Positions 27,925 to 36,896 of a DNA stretch of 64,000 nt are shown one piece after another. The stretch comes from an uncultured Opitutia bacterium (GTDB taxonomy: Bacteria; Verrucomicrobiota; Verrucomicrobiia; Opitutales; Opitutaceae), in the NCBI GenBank assembly GCA_903834135.1, contig CAILHZ010000017.1, positions 1-64,000 on the forward strand, in the 5' to 3' direction. The position numbers and the translations under genes were made by a program. Below the pieces are notes generated by a model. The model was given only the letters and a program-made list of their open reading frames with translations, had not been told where the DNA came from and did no database searches. Numbering within the stretch: position 1 is the first letter of the stretch; each line of letters starts with the position of its first letter.

Positions 27925-29220
27925 ATGGCAACTACAGAACCCCCTACCCGATCTGCTAATTCGCCGCGCCGAATCTTACTGGCTAGTTTAGCTGGTACAG
28001 CGATCGAATTTTTTGACTTTTATATCTACGCTACAGCTGCAGTCCTAGTATTTCCGAAGCTTTTCTTTCCTGCATCTGATGCTACCGCTGCTACCCTACA
28101 GTCTTTAGCTACATTCGCACTCGCATTTTTTGCTCGCCCTGTTGGTTCTGCCTTATTCGGACACTTCGGTGACCGCATTGGTCGCAAGGCCACCCTAGTA
28201 GCTGCCTTACTGACTATGGGGCTTTCTACAGTCGCTATTGGCTTTTTACCGACCTACGCCTCCATTGGTATGGCTGCACCGCTTCTTTTGGCACTGTGCC
28301 GCTTGGGACAAGGTTTGGGTTTAGGTGGAGAATGGGGAGGTGCAATACTCTTAGCTACGGAAAATGCTCCTCCTAATAAACGTGCTTGGTACGGAATGTT
28401 TCCGCAGCTTGGCGCTCCAGTTGGCTTTATTTGTTCGGGTGGATTATTCTTACTCTTATCTCTTACTTTAACAAACGAGCAGTTTATCTCATTTGGATGG
28501 AGACTACCTTTCATTGCCAGTAGCGCCTTAGTTTTTGTCGGTCTTTATGTGCGATTAAAAATTACTGAAACTCCAGCATTTCTCGCGACTTTAAATGAAA
28601 ATAAACGTGTCGAAGTGCCACTCATTACACTCTTCAAAAGTCATCTTAGAGCTCTTATTTTAGGAACTTTTATAGCGGTAGCCACCTTTGTCTTATTTTA
28701 TTTACTGACTGTTTTTTGTCTATCCTGGGGGACAACCCATTTAGGCTATAGTCGAAATCAATTCCTAATTATACAAATGATTGGTGTAGTCTTTTTTGGA
28801 TTAGCCATTCCGTATTCTGCATATCTAGCAGATAAATTTGGTCGAAGAATTACCTTAATTACTGTATCCATTGGTATTATTATATTTGGCCTAGGCTTAG
28901 GCACTCTATTTTCAGCAGGAATTCTAGGTATACTCGCTACCCTAATTATTGGATTTATCTTAATGGGAATGACCTACGGTCCGCTCGGCACTTTGTTATC
29001 AGAACTTTATCCTACCTCGGTTCGCTATACCGGATCATCAGTTAGTTTTAATATGGCTGGCATTTTAGGCGCATCCGCAGCTCCTTATATTGCTACTACA
29101 CTCGCTATAAAATTCGGCCTTAATTATGTCGGGTATTATTTAAGTGCAGCAGCACTACTTAGTTTAATTTCTATCATTTTAATCCAAGAAACTAAGCACG
29201 CTTCCTACGATAAACATTAA
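27925..29220 (+). CDS. MHS-family (metabolite:H+ symporter) MFS transporter
   Basis: I chose the ATG at 27925 (MATTEPPTRS) over an in-frame TTG at 27892, because it gives the usual short hydrophilic start. The 431-residue product has 12 predicted membrane helices. It shows the MHS signatures GTAIEFFDFYIYATAA in helix 1, FFARPVGSALFGHFGDRIGRK (helix 2 to loop 2-3, MFS motif A) and RLGQGLGLGGEWGGA in helix 4. Such transporters (ProP, KgtP, ShiA, citrate carriers) import organic acids, betaines or similar compounds with protons; the substrate is not evident. It is convergent with the ArsC/Spx-like gene, with stop codons overlapping by four bases. Confidence 0.9.
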   Translation: MATTEPPTRSANSPRRILLASLAGTAIEFFDFYIYATAAVLVFPKLFFPASDATAATLQSLATFALAFFARPVGSALFGHFGDRIGRKATLVAALLTMGLSTVAIGFLPTYASIGMAAPLLLALCRLGQGLGLGGEWGGAILLATENAPPNKRAWYGMFPQLGAPVGFICSGGLFLLLSLTLTNEQFISFGWRLPFIASSALVFVGLYVRLKITETPAFLATLNENKRVEVPLITLFKSHLRALILGTFIAVATFVLFYLLTVFCLSWGTTHLGYSRNQFLIIQMIGVVFFGLAIPYSAYLADKFGRRITLITVSIGIIIFGLGLGTLFSAGILGILATLIIGFILMGMTYGPLGTLLSELYPTSVRYTGSSVSFNMAGILGASAAPYIATTLAIKFGLNYVGYYLSAAALLSLISIILIQETKHASYDKH

Positions 29221-29573
29221 ACATTAAAAGCCTTAGTCCACACCGCATCATCAAAGCCAGTAAGTTGTACTTTTTCTGATATAACGAAAGGTCGCTTCAC
29301 TAAGTTACCGTTACCCAACAGCAATGCGAAAGCTTCGGCCTCAGTTAGTGTATCAAAAGTTTTTGCAAGACCTAGTGCTCTATAATCCAGTCCTGAGGTA
29401 TTAAATAGTTTTTTAAGACTATTCTGGGCCTTTAACATGCGCTTTAATTCTTTAGGACTAGGAGGCGTTTGCCTGATCGCAATTTCAGTAAACAAGTGGC
29501 CGTGCTTAGTAAGCCAACGTGTCGCTGACTTACAAGTACTACACTTACTGTAGGTATAGATACGTACCATCAC
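29217..29573 (-). CDS. ArsC/Spx-family thioredoxin-fold protein
   Basis: A 118-residue thioredoxin-fold protein. MVRIYTYSKCSTCKSATRWL places a CxxC pair at C11 and C14, followed by the family's PPSPKELKRML helix and the C-terminal LVKRPFVISEKVQLTGF stretch typical of the Spx/MgsR/ArsC-related group (YffB type). Real arsenate reductases of this family have a single active-site Cys and specific arginines, so an arsenate role is uncertain. It may be a redox regulator or reductase. It follows ndk with a 15-base gap and is probably co-transcribed with it. Confidence 0.85.
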   Translation of the reverse strand: MMVRIYTYSKCSTCKSATRWLTKHGHLFTEIAIRQTPPSPKELKRMLKAQNSLKKLFNTSGLDYRALGLAKTFDTLTEAEAFALLLGNGNLVKRPFVISEKVQLTGFDDAVWTKAFNV

Positions 29574-29588
29574 CTACGTAATTAATTA

Positions 29589-30008
29589 TTAGCCTAAGAA
29601 AATCTCTTCAGATGTGAAGAAACGAGCAATTTCAGTTACTCCATTTTCAACACTATCGGATGCATGTACCACATTAGTCATCATATCAGTACCAAAATCG
29701 CCACGAATAGTTCCCTTGGCTGCTTTACGTGAATCTGTAGGTCCAAGAAGGTCTCTAACCTGCTGCACCACATTATCTCCCTGTAAAGCTAGTACAATCA
29801 CAGGACGTGAGCTCATAAAGGCTTCGATTTCTGGGTAGAATGGAAGATGAGCGACATGAGCATAATGCTCACGTAGTACAGCTGGCTTAAGCCGTGTCAT
29901 TTTGCATCCGATTACCGTAAAACCGGCTTTTTCAAAACGGCTTAAAACCGCTCCGACATTACGCTTTTCCATGCAATCAGGTTTAAAAATAATCAGGGAT
30001 TTCTGCAT
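29589..30008 (-). CDS. ndk: Nucleoside diphosphate kinase
   Basis: A 139-residue protein, the normal length for bacterial NDK, which transfers the gamma-phosphate from ATP to other nucleoside diphosphates through a phosphohistidine. The N-terminal strand SLIIFKPDCMEKRNVG, the nucleotide-binding part RDLLGPTDSRKAAKGTIRGDFG, and the catalytic His115 in NVVHASDS are all intact. It is a cytosolic housekeeping enzyme. The ArsC/Spx-like gene follows 15 bases downstream. The 100-base gap upstream to the VOC gene holds no recognisable terminator, so the ndk promoter may lie there. Confidence 0.97.
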   Translation of the reverse strand: MQKSLIIFKPDCMEKRNVGAVLSRFEKAGFTVIGCKMTRLKPAVLREHYAHVAHLPFYPEIEAFMSSRPVIVLALQGDNVVQQVRDLLGPTDSRKAAKGTIRGDFGTDMMTNVVHASDSVENGVTEIARFFTSEEIFLG

Positions 30009-30108
30009 ATGAACATAAGAATATAGAGACTCTTAGCTTAGAAGGAAAGCACCTTTTTGTAAGCAGTTGTCCCGTATAAAGATAACCTACGTAGGCCGTT
30101 GGTAAGCA

Positions 30109-30489
30109 CTAAAATGGCTTTGTGCGCTGACAGAATTGCAGTGGAACACCCCAAGGATCACGCATCATCACAAGAAAAGACCCGTCTGGTAATGTCTCTT
30201 CCTTGAACAGTGTAGCACCGGCCGCAATGAGACTCTCCTCTACTTGCTTTGCATTGGCAGCCACAAAGGCGATATGGAAATTAAGTGGTGGGATTGTAAA
30301 ATAGTCAGGAGCTACAACCGTTGTGTTTGAATAAAGTTCAATCACAACTCGGTCGGTTTCATCAGCTAAAAATTTAGTGTATGGAGCATGTTCAATGCTG
30401 CGTACGATTTTCAAGCCCAAGTGTTGAACATACCACTGCGTTGTCGTGCGTACATCGGCTACATTGATCGCGAAGTGTTCGAATTTCAT
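30109..30489 (-). CDS. VOC-superfamily (glyoxalase/dioxygenase-fold) protein
   Basis: A 126-residue single VOC domain made of the usual two beta-alpha-beta-beta-beta modules. MKFEHFAINVADVRTTTQWY contains the first metal-ligand His (H5), VIELYS a possible Glu ligand, FHIAFVA the second His, and a C-terminal MRDPWGVPLQF motif completes the fold. Members range from glyoxalase I to fosfomycin resistance enzymes and ring-cleavage dioxygenases; the reaction here is unknown. It starts 8 bases after the OleB-like gene and is the last gene of the fatty-acid-type operon, so it may act on, or protect against, a product of that pathway, or just be co-transcribed. Confidence 0.8.
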   Translation of the reverse strand: MKFEHFAINVADVRTTTQWYVQHLGLKIVRSIEHAPYTKFLADETDRVVIELYSNTTVVAPDYFTIPPLNFHIAFVAANAKQVEESLIAAGATLFKEETLPDGSFLVMMRDPWGVPLQFCQRTKPF

Positions 30490-30497
30490 AAATAGAA

Positions 30498-31394
30498 TTA
30501 GTTAACAATAAATTGAGCGATGGATTCAAGTACAGCACTATCGCAGTCATCTAAGACGTAGTGCCCTACATCAGGTAAATATAAAGCTTTAGCTTCAGGA
30601 AAACGTTTCCTCCACTGACCATAATAATAATCGTTAAAGCAAAAATCTTTACCTCCCCAAACGATAAACATGGGATTATTTTTAAATTGATTAAGTCCTA
30701 CTTCGATACCTTCCAGTGTCTTACGACTGCTGTCATTAGATTGCATCGGAATATCTTGCACAAAAGCATTCACCGCAACTCGGTTATTCCAGGAATCATA
30801 CGGCAGTAAGTAACCTTCTTTTTCGATGACAGTTAATTTCCTCGTGTGCATGGCCATCCACGTTGCAGGCCAGGCAAAACCATTTAGGGCACGTATAAAC
30901 CATGGACCTAAATAAGGGAGACGGCAGAATGCAATTCGTTTTGAAAGAATTTTGGAAGGAAAGGCAGCTGTATTTAAAATAACAATTTTATCAATTAAGG
31001 TGGGATTTCGCACGGCCAGTCCCATTCCAATTGCTCCACCCCAATCATGCACTACTAAATGAACACGTGTAAGACCTAAGGCATTAACAAGGGCCTCAAT
31101 GTCATCGATACGTGTTTTAAGGGTATATGAATAATCAAGCGGCTTATCTGAAAGCCCCATTCCAATGTGATCAGGAACAATGCAGCGATAAGAGTTGAAA
31201 ACTCTTGGAATTAACTTCCGATAAAAAAAGGACCAAGTTGGGTTACCATGTATAAATAAAACTGCTTGGTTTGGCTTTGGACTGGTGCCTTCATCTAGGT
31301 AACTCATCTTTACACCCCAAGGTGTTAAAAATGACTTAGGCGTATAAGGATATTCCTTTTTAAGATGCTCTGGGATTACTGTATCCATTACCAT
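30498..31394 (-). CDS. oleB: OleB-like alpha/beta hydrolase (haloalkane-dehalogenase fold; candidate beta-lactone decarboxylase)
   Basis: A 298-residue alpha/beta hydrolase. The oxyanion region is FIHGNPTWSFFYRKLIP (48-64). The nucleophile is Asp117 in VVHDWGGAIGMG, an aspartate rather than serine, as in haloalkane dehalogenases and OleB. The catalytic His278 is in DVGHYVLDD, and a charge-relay acid candidate is Asp250 in WGGKDFCF. OleB enzymes decarboxylate cis-beta-lactones to long-chain olefins. The assignment rests on the Asp nucleophile and on position: it overlaps the OleA-like gene by 7 bases, the order seen in ole loci. No OleC (beta-lactone synthetase) or OleD (reductase) gene is in the window, so the actual substrate may differ. 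It is followed by the VOC gene. Confidence 0.78.
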   Translation of the reverse strand: MVMDTVIPEHLKKEYPYTPKSFLTPWGVKMSYLDEGTSPKPNQAVLFIHGNPTWSFFYRKLIPRVFNSYRCIVPDHIGMGLSDKPLDYSYTLKTRIDDIEALVNALGLTRVHLVVHDWGGAIGMGLAVRNPTLIDKIVILNTAAFPSKILSKRIAFCRLPYLGPWFIRALNGFAWPATWMAMHTRKLTVIEKEGYLLPYDSWNNRVAVNAFVQDIPMQSNDSSRKTLEGIEVGLNQFKNNPMFIVWGGKDFCFNDYYYGQWRKRFPEAKALYLPDVGHYVLDDCDSAVLESIAQFIVN

Positions 31395-32422
31395 TCTACT
31401 CCTAACATCATACAGTTTAATCCGCTACCTATTCCAAATAAAGCAAGACGGTCGCCTGACTTTATTGCATTTGCTTTCTCTGCATACGCGAGAGTAATTG
31501 GCAATGAAGCAGATCCCATATTACCTAAGGTTTCAAACGTTGAAAAATCCTTAGCTAAATCAAGTCCTAAGGTTTCAAAAACGCGGCGTCTATGTACAGC
31601 CCCTACCTGGTGTCCAATAAAACGGTCTACATCTGTTTCAGTCCAACCCTGAGTCTGTTTAAAATCGAGCCATGTTTTGTAAGCAAGTTCTACCCCAGCA
31701 ACAAGCAGTTGCTCAGAATCAGTTTGCATTGCTAGGCCATCACTACCTTCAGAATCGCCTTGGCATAAGGCGCTATGCACGGTTGCCGCTTTAGCTACAC
31801 CACCCAGTAAGCGGTGCCCGCTGTCCTCTACTAATGAATCATGACAAAGTATCGCAGCAACCGCTCCACACCCAATAGTTAGATTAGCAAAGAAAGGTTT
31901 AATCTCATTTCTTGAAAGATTACTTTCATTTAAATGCTTAATGGTGTGCTCAACTAATGGTCTACCATTTTCAGAGGAAACAATCATCGCGCATTTAATC
32001 TGACCAGACTCAATCATTCCCGCTGCCATAGTCATCGCATTTAAAAATCCAAGACATGCATTCGAGATATCAAAAATCTGTGCTGTCTCTGGAAGGCCAA
32101 TCGCAGCATGCGCAAATGAGGCTGTTGCTGGCTCAAGCATATCCCTACACACAGCTGCATGAATAAATAACTCTATACTTTCAGCTTTAAGTTTTGATTT
32201 TGCTAGTACAGCTTTACCCGCTTTGGCACTTCCTTCAGATGGGCGCATTTTTTCAGGCCAAACACGCCGCTCCTTAATCCCAGTCATCAATTCTAAACGA
32301 CCAAATGGAAGTTTTAATTTTTCGTAGACACCGCCTAAACGTTCCTCAATTGCAGCAGATGTTAATACTTCATCTGGAAGTACAACCGCTAAGGATTCGA
32401 TACATACGTGAGAAAAATGCAT
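31388..32422 (-). CDS. oleA: OleA-like thiolase-superfamily enzyme (head-to-head acyl condensation)
   Basis: A 344-residue FabH-like thiolase-fold protein, closer to OleA than to FabH. It has the OleA-type stretches GRLELMTGIKERRVWPE (41-57), HAAVCRDMLEPATAS (88-102) and DISNACLGFLNAM (118-130). The active site is complete: Cys123, His271 (GHQVGAVH), Asn301 (LGNMGSASLP) and Glu97, matching Cys143, His285, Asn315 and Glu117 of Xanthomonas OleA. OleA joins two acyl chains by non-decarboxylative Claisen condensation into a 2-alkyl-3-keto acid. Here it sits in an operon with its own FabF-like, ACP, FabZ, FabI and CrtI-like genes, which suggests that its acyl substrate is made by that set. Confidence 0.85.
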   Translation of the reverse strand: MHFSHVCIESLAVVLPDEVLTSAAIEERLGGVYEKLKLPFGRLELMTGIKERRVWPEKMRPSEGSAKAGKAVLAKSKLKAESIELFIHAAVCRDMLEPATASFAHAAIGLPETAQIFDISNACLGFLNAMTMAAGMIESGQIKCAMIVSSENGRPLVEHTIKHLNESNLSRNEIKPFFANLTIGCGAVAAILCHDSLVEDSGHRLLGGVAKAATVHSALCQGDSEGSDGLAMQTDSEQLLVAGVELAYKTWLDFKQTQGWTETDVDRFIGHQVGAVHRRRVFETLGLDLAKDFSTFETLGNMGSASLPITLAYAEKANAIKSGDRLALFGIGSGLNCMMLGVEW

Positions 32423-32433
32423 AAGTGCGTTAC

Positions 32434-33258
32434 TTAGGTCTGTTTATTTGTCTCACTACGCATCGCCAGACGAATAACTTCTTGATCAAAGTAATTACTA
32501 CCTAAGCCAGCATCTACAATCAGAGTTGTTCCATTAATACCACTACTTCTTTTGCTGAGTAAAAATAAAGCTGTATCGGCAACTTCTTGTGTTTGAAGAT
32601 TACGTTTTCTAAACGTTATTTTTTCAGCAAAAAGATAACTTTCTAAATACCCAGGAATACCTGCTGAGGCGCTAGTCTTAAGTGGACCTGAACCAATTAC
32701 ATTAAAACGAACCTCAGTATCAGCACTAAACGATTTAGCGAGGAAGCGCGTACAGGATTCTAACGCAGCTTTGATTGGACCCATGTAGCCATAGTTATCA
32801 GGAGTTACCAGTAAGGATGAAATACCTAATGTAACAACGGATGCATCACTTGCCATTTGGCTTTTAAATGCGTTTGCAATTTCTACTAAAGAAAAAGCAG
32901 AGATAGCAGAAGCCTGTAAAAAATCTGCCTTTAGTGTCTCATGAAATGGCTTCATTCCAGTTGAGTAATTCGCAAATGCGATGGAATGCACAATACCATC
33001 AAGCTTGCCACAATTAGACGCCCTTACTTCAGAGGCTAATTTAGAAATCGAGCCTTCATGTTCTACGTCGCAGATATAAACAGTTTTACCAGCCAGCAGA
33101 GTTTCAAGAGATTTCTTACGGGATTCCGATCTTACACTATAAATGACACGAGCACCCTGCTCTTCAAGTGAGCGTGCAATATGCCACGCAACGCTGCGTT
33201 TATTCGCTACCCCAAACACTAAGAATGTCTTTTGAGCTATGCCTAAATAGTCGGCCAT
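32434..33258 (-). CDS. fabI: Enoyl-ACP reductase (FabI-type SDR)
   Basis: A 274-residue short-chain dehydrogenase of the FabI group. The N-terminal cofactor motif FLVFGVANKRSVAWHIARSL is the FabI version of the Rossmann loop. Catalytic Tyr and Lys appear as Y-x6-K in NYGYMGPIKAALES, the enoyl-reductase spacing, and GPLKTSASAGIPG corresponds to the mobile substrate loop. It reduces the trans-2 double bond in acyl-ACP elongation using NAD(P)H. The start at 33258 (MADYLGIAQKTFLVFG) fits other FabI proteins. It lies two bases from FabZ and eleven from OleA. It could be the housekeeping FabI or a cluster-specific copy; its location within the operon favours a dedicated role. Confidence 0.88.
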   Translation of the reverse strand: MADYLGIAQKTFLVFGVANKRSVAWHIARSLEEQGARVIYSVRSESRKKSLETLLAGKTVYICDVEHEGSISKLASEVRASNCGKLDGIVHSIAFANYSTGMKPFHETLKADFLQASAISAFSLVEIANAFKSQMASDASVVTLGISSLLVTPDNYGYMGPIKAALESCTRFLAKSFSADTEVRFNVIGSGPLKTSASAGIPGYLESYLFAEKITFRKRNLQTQEVADTALFLLSKRSSGINGTTLIVDAGLGSNYFDQEVIRLAMRSETNKQT

Positions 33259-33260
33259 AG

Positions 33261-33698
33261 TTAAACCTTAGCTTCTGGAGTCTTCCAGGCGACTGCGAAA
33301 TCAACAGTAAGGACACGTTTTTCACCTGATTTAACTGAACCTGACATCATTACGAAACCTCCTAATGCCTCTTTTTTCTTCACTTCGATTATAGTGGTTT
33401 CCCCAGGAAATACTGGGTTTCTGAAGCGTACATCTCCAATGCGAGCTAATAAGGGAACCCCGGGAGTCCCTGCTTTACCTAATTGCCGTGATAAAAATAG
33501 AGCGCCTGTTTGAAATACGGCTTCACACAGAAGCACCCCTGGCGTAATTGGCGCATTAGGATAGTGGCCCTTATAAAAGTCTTCCTCCGCTCTCCAAGTG
33601 CGTTTTGCCACGAGACCTTGCTCTGTTTCTGAGATGATTTCATCTACAAACAGAAATGGTGGACGATGCGGAATACGTTCTGTGACTTCTGTGGACAT
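33261..33698 (-). CDS. fabZ: 3-hydroxyacyl-ACP dehydratase (FabZ-type hot-dog protein)
   Basis: A 145-residue hot-dog-fold protein. RIPHRPPFLFVDEI is the FabZ start. The catalytic pair is His45 in FYKGHYPNAPITPG and Glu59 in GVLLCEAVFQTG, exactly as in FabZ (GHFPxxPxxPGV..EA). The later strand RIGDVRFRNPVFPGET is also typical. It removes water from 3-hydroxyacyl-ACP to give the trans-2-enoyl form. No ketoreductase (FabG) gene lies in the operon, so that step would have to be borrowed from housekeeping fatty-acid synthesis. Only 2 bases separate it from FabI and 6 from the upstream flavoprotein gene. Confidence 0.92.
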   Translation of the reverse strand: MSTEVTERIPHRPPFLFVDEIISETEQGLVAKRTWRAEEDFYKGHYPNAPITPGVLLCEAVFQTGALFLSRQLGKAGTPGVPLLARIGDVRFRNPVFPGETTIIEVKKKEALGGFVMMSGSVKSGEKRVLTVDFAVAWKTPEAKV

Positions 33699-33704
33699 AA
33701 GCGG

Positions 33705-35141
33705 TTATGAGGTTTTTATCTGACGTAAGTGTCGATCTATTTTATTAGCGACTATTACACCATAGTTCATGGTTCCAAGCCAGCCTGACATGATAATTCC
33801 AACTGATCCAGCATGGTACATACCAGGAACTTTATCAGGTAAATCCATGGATACTTTAAGTCCTTCAAACTTAGTGCCAAACGATGTACCTGAAGTATGA
33901 GTTGTGTATCGCTCTATGGTCCGCGGTGTTGCAGCTTCTTTCCAATCAATCTTTAATCTTACATCAGGAATATATACTTCAAGAGCAGTGATAGATTCGT
34001 CAATCAATCTCTCCTTTTCCTTAGCATACTGCTCGTCAGATAAGTGCTGCCAATCTGAATACTTAGCATTAATAGAAACAACTACGGAGTACCTATCAGA
34101 ACCGGGACGAGTCTCTGGATAATATAGTGAGAACGTGCGGCTGGTGGTATGAAGAGACGTTAATTCTTCAGTATTTAAATGAGGACTTTGGGAGGTAAAT
34201 ACTAAATCGCCTATATGGGGAATAGATTCCCCTTTCTTAATTCCTAGATAAACTTGGCAAGAGGTTGAATTAAGTCTCACAGCTTTACCCTCTGCTGCAT
34301 AATCTTTAGGTAAATTAGCTTCACCTAAAAGACGAAACAGTACGTTTTTTAAATTCGAATTTGAAAGTACTGCTTTTGCACGGATGGTTCTCCCACTTTT
34401 AGTGACTACACCGCACGCCACTTTAAGACCATTAACCTCTTCAACGAGAATTTTTTCAACAAGTACTTTCTTGCGAAGCTCAACTCCATTTTTCTTTAAC
34501 TCTTCGGTCATCTTTTCAACCAAAAGATCAGAGCCACCTTGAAAAGTATAGATGCCTGATCCCATAAAATTGGTGAAAACGATACCATAGGCGATTGCGG
34601 GATCATCCAGTGAAGAACCATTGGCAAAACTGATCGGCTCTAGAAGTAGCCGCTGTACATCTTCTCTACCGGGAAAGAATCTGTTAAATAATTCACGAAT
34701 TGTTTCCTGATTGTGATCAAAGAAATTCATGCCCGCTAAGTAGGCATAGAATTGATCAACAACTTGTCTATCCACCTTTAATTCTTCTACTAAAACGCGT
34801 GTGTAGTCCTCTTTTGTGAACGTCGTTTTCACATTCATTTGAGGATTAATAAAACGAATATCTCGCAAAGGAACGATACGATCGGAAATATCTTTATTCC
34901 AATACTTCCTGCATGATTTAATCATTCCAATTGGAAAACCATGTAAGGAGATATCAAAAATATGTCCACCTTTGCGAGTAAACCAGGTAGCTAGTCCACC
35001 AAACTGATAATGGTGCTCAAGCAGTAAGACTTTCCATCCAGCCTTAGCTAAATAGTTTGCTCCGGTCATTCCTGCTAAGCCACTGCCTATTACGATGACA
35101 TCATATTCATCAGCAACTCCTTTAAGCCAGTCGTAAGCCAT
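33705..35141 (-). CDS. CrtI-like FAD-dependent oxidoreductase (phytoene desaturase/RetSat type), copy 2
   Basis: A 478-residue flavoprotein of the amine-oxidase/phytoene-desaturase fold. A short leader is followed by [18 protein letters not shown] (residues 14-31), with the Rossmann GSGLAG and the acidic residue of [11 protein letters not shown]. The C-terminal region ends with the FAD-closing motif [19 protein letters not shown]. Between them lies a long variable substrate domain. Relatives introduce, remove or shift double bonds in isoprenoid or fatty chains. Placed among FabF/ACP/FabZ/FabI genes rather than carotenoid genes, it more likely acts on an ACP-bound or free acyl chain. It differs strongly from the neighbouring copy at 35159, so the two probably do different steps. 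Confidence 0.85.
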   Translation of the reverse strand: MAYDWLKGVADEYDVIVIGSGLAGMTGANYLAKAGWKVLLLEHHYQFGGLATWFTRKGGHIFDISLHGFPIGMIKSCRKYWNKDISDRIVPLRDIRFINPQMNVKTTFTKEDYTRVLVEELKVDRQVVDQFYAYLAGMNFFDHNQETIRELFNRFFPGREDVQRLLLEPISFANGSSLDDPAIAYGIVFTNFMGSGIYTFQGGSDLLVEKMTEELKKNGVELRKKVLVEKILVEEVNGLKVACGVVTKSGRTIRAKAVLSNSNLKNVLFRLLGEANLPKDYAAEGKAVRLNSTSCQVYLGIKKGESIPHIGDLVFTSQSPHLNTEELTSLHTTSRTFSLYYPETRPGSDRYSVVVSINAKYSDWQHLSDEQYAKEKERLIDESITALEVYIPDVRLKIDWKEAATPRTIERYTTHTSGTSFGTKFEGLKVSMDLPDKVPGMYHAGSVGIIMSGWLGTMNYGVIVANKIDRHLRQIKTS

Positions 35142-35158
35142 ATTGTGTACGTGAAGCT

Positions 35159-36616
35159 TTAAGCCTCTACGCCCCCTTTAGTCAGTATATGTGTATTGGC
35201 CATTGTGACACCACTAAGCATTGCTCCTATTATTCCTAGGAAGCCTTGATCAGTCCCACATAAATATAAATTACTAATCGCAGTTGTCCCTGATATATTC
35301 TTAGTAGGTGATCCGTAAATTGCTCCATTTAAGTGACCAGTAAAGCGTTTCACTGTTTTCGGAGTAAACATATCACTTTGAATAAGTGATCCTTTAAGCT
35401 GATACTCATTTGCGCTAGGATAATACTTTAAGGCACTTCGCTGCATCTGCATATACCACGCCTCTTTATCAGCTTTGTATTTTTCGTCGGATAAATTTGT
35501 CCACAAAGAATAATTAGCAAGACAAGTAATCTTAACTATGCCTTCTGGCATTTTACGATCCGCCCCGAAGATGAAATTATTGGGAATACAAACTACTCCG
35601 CAGCGTGTATCAATCTGCGTTTTTGGTGCTGAGTAATCGAGGCGATCAGAGTCGTTAAAAAAAAGTGCTGTATCTTGCCCGAAACCTAATTCTAACGGTT
35701 CACCCTTATACACTGAAATTGTTTCAGCAAAACTGATACGTCCTTCAGTTACATGAGGTGATGACTGTAAATTAGAATCCGCGTTACTTTGGTTATCAAT
35801 TAAAGCAGTTGTTTCTAAAGCACCGATGGATGATAGCACAACGTCTGCAGTTATTTCTTCTTCACTATCGAGAATTAAAACAGAAACTTTGCCTGCATTA
35901 ACTTTAATCCGCTTTACGCCACATTTCATGCGGCGCTCACCACCACCAGCCCTGTATTTATCCAGCAGTACTTTTATTAAAGGTCTTATTCCATCAAAAG
36001 GTCGTGCAAGTCCTTCCAGAATTGATGCCTGAAATAACATCGCAAACTGACTGTAGCTCATGTCGCCCTCTTGAGCTGAACCATAAAAAAGAGGTACACA
36101 TAAAAGCATATCCTCGAGTAAAGGATCATGGATAAATTCTTTAATTACGGCGCGAGCAGAAAGAACTGGTGCTTGCGGTGAATAATCGGTGGCTTTAATT
36201 CGTTCAACTAACCGTTTTAGTCCGTCTACTTCCAAAGGGAAATGTTTCGCAACTTCTGATTCAAAAAAAGCAAACTGGTTATTAAAATTAAGCGTTACTG
36301 GCTGTGATTTACCAAATGTAATGCGCGACTGACGCTGTTCACATAGATCAAGTTCAGAGCGGTCAATGCGCAGTTGTCTAAGTACTCGAGATAGGGCTGT
36401 TCCTCTAACCCCTTGCGGCACATAATTAGTTACAGCATGAAGCCCTACATCAAACTTTCTGCCATTAATACTATAAAAACTATTAAGACCACCTGGTGCA
36501 TTATGGCGTTCAAAGATACATACTTTTTTCCCAAAGTGCGCCAAGCGTACACCAGCTGCGAGGCCAGATAGACCCGCTCCCAGGATAACGACTTCGTAAT
36601 GCGAACGTGAGTTCAA
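35159..36616 (-). CDS. CrtI-like FAD-dependent oxidoreductase (phytoene desaturase type), copy 1
   Basis: A 485-residue flavoprotein. [20 protein letters not shown] (residues 7-26) carries the FAD motif and [15 protein letters not shown] the acidic ribose ligand with the GG pair. [10 protein letters not shown] follows, and the C-terminal FAD motif is [20 protein letters not shown]. Same superfamily as the next gene but only distantly similar. Its start overlaps the ACP stop by four bases (ATGA), indicating translational coupling. No phytoene synthase, cyclase or other carotenoid gene is in the window, so a fatty-acyl substrate carried by the adjacent ACP is the more plausible reading. The reaction (desaturation, isomerisation or saturation) is not known. 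Confidence 0.85.
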   Translation of the reverse strand: MNSRSHYEVVILGAGLSGLAAGVRLAHFGKKVCIFERHNAPGGLNSFYSINGRKFDVGLHAVTNYVPQGVRGTALSRVLRQLRIDRSELDLCEQRQSRITFGKSQPVTLNFNNQFAFFESEVAKHFPLEVDGLKRLVERIKATDYSPQAPVLSARAVIKEFIHDPLLEDMLLCVPLFYGSAQEGDMSYSQFAMLFQASILEGLARPFDGIRPLIKVLLDKYRAGGGERRMKCGVKRIKVNAGKVSVLILDSEEEITADVVLSSIGALETTALIDNQSNADSNLQSSPHVTEGRISFAETISVYKGEPLELGFGQDTALFFNDSDRLDYSAPKTQIDTRCGVVCIPNNFIFGADRKMPEGIVKITCLANYSLWTNLSDEKYKADKEAWYMQMQRSALKYYPSANEYQLKGSLIQSDMFTPKTVKRFTGHLNGAIYGSPTKNISGTTAISNLYLCGTDQGFLGIIGAMLSGVTMANTHILTKGGVEA

Positions 36617-36876
36617 CGCTTCGCTTCGAGCGCGTTGAATTTTGGAGTCAAATATTCAGCGCAGCTATCTAAAGATGCTAATTTACCGTATTCAGCCTCT
36701 GGTACTTCAATACCGTGGCGTTTTCTAAGTTCCATAACGATATCCAGAAAGTCCATACTATCGAGCTGCACTTGATCACGTAAGCGAAGATCGCTCTTCA
36801 AATTCGATAGATCTTCGTCCGGCGCAATATCGGCAATAATATCTAGTACAGCTTTCTTAGTTTCGTCGTTGGTCAT
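36613..36876 (-). CDS. Dedicated acyl carrier protein
   Basis: I place the start at 36876 (MTNDETKKAV), giving an 87-residue protein of normal ACP length. The in-frame upstream ATG at 36915 would add 13 unusual residues and overlap the ketosynthase gene. The four-helix ACP pattern is clear, with the phosphopantetheine attachment Ser40 in QLDSMDFLDIVMEL (DSMD in place of the common DSLD). The protein carries growing acyl chains as thioesters. It lies 20 bases after the ketosynthase gene and overlaps the following flavoprotein gene by four bases, so these three products are probably made in step. It is likely specific to this pathway; the housekeeping ACP is not in the window. Confidence 0.88.
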   Translation of the reverse strand: MTNDETKKAVLDIIADIAPDEDLSNLKSDLRLRDQVQLDSMDFLDIVMELRKRHGIEVPEAEYGKLASLDSCAEYLTPKFNALEAKR

Positions 36877-36896
36877 AGTTAAGAGCGAACCATTAA

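Noticed and set aside
33705-36616. Carotenoid biosynthesis cluster
   Set aside because: There is no phytoene or squalene-type synthase, cyclase or GGPP synthase nearby, while the flanking genes are fatty-acid synthesis types.
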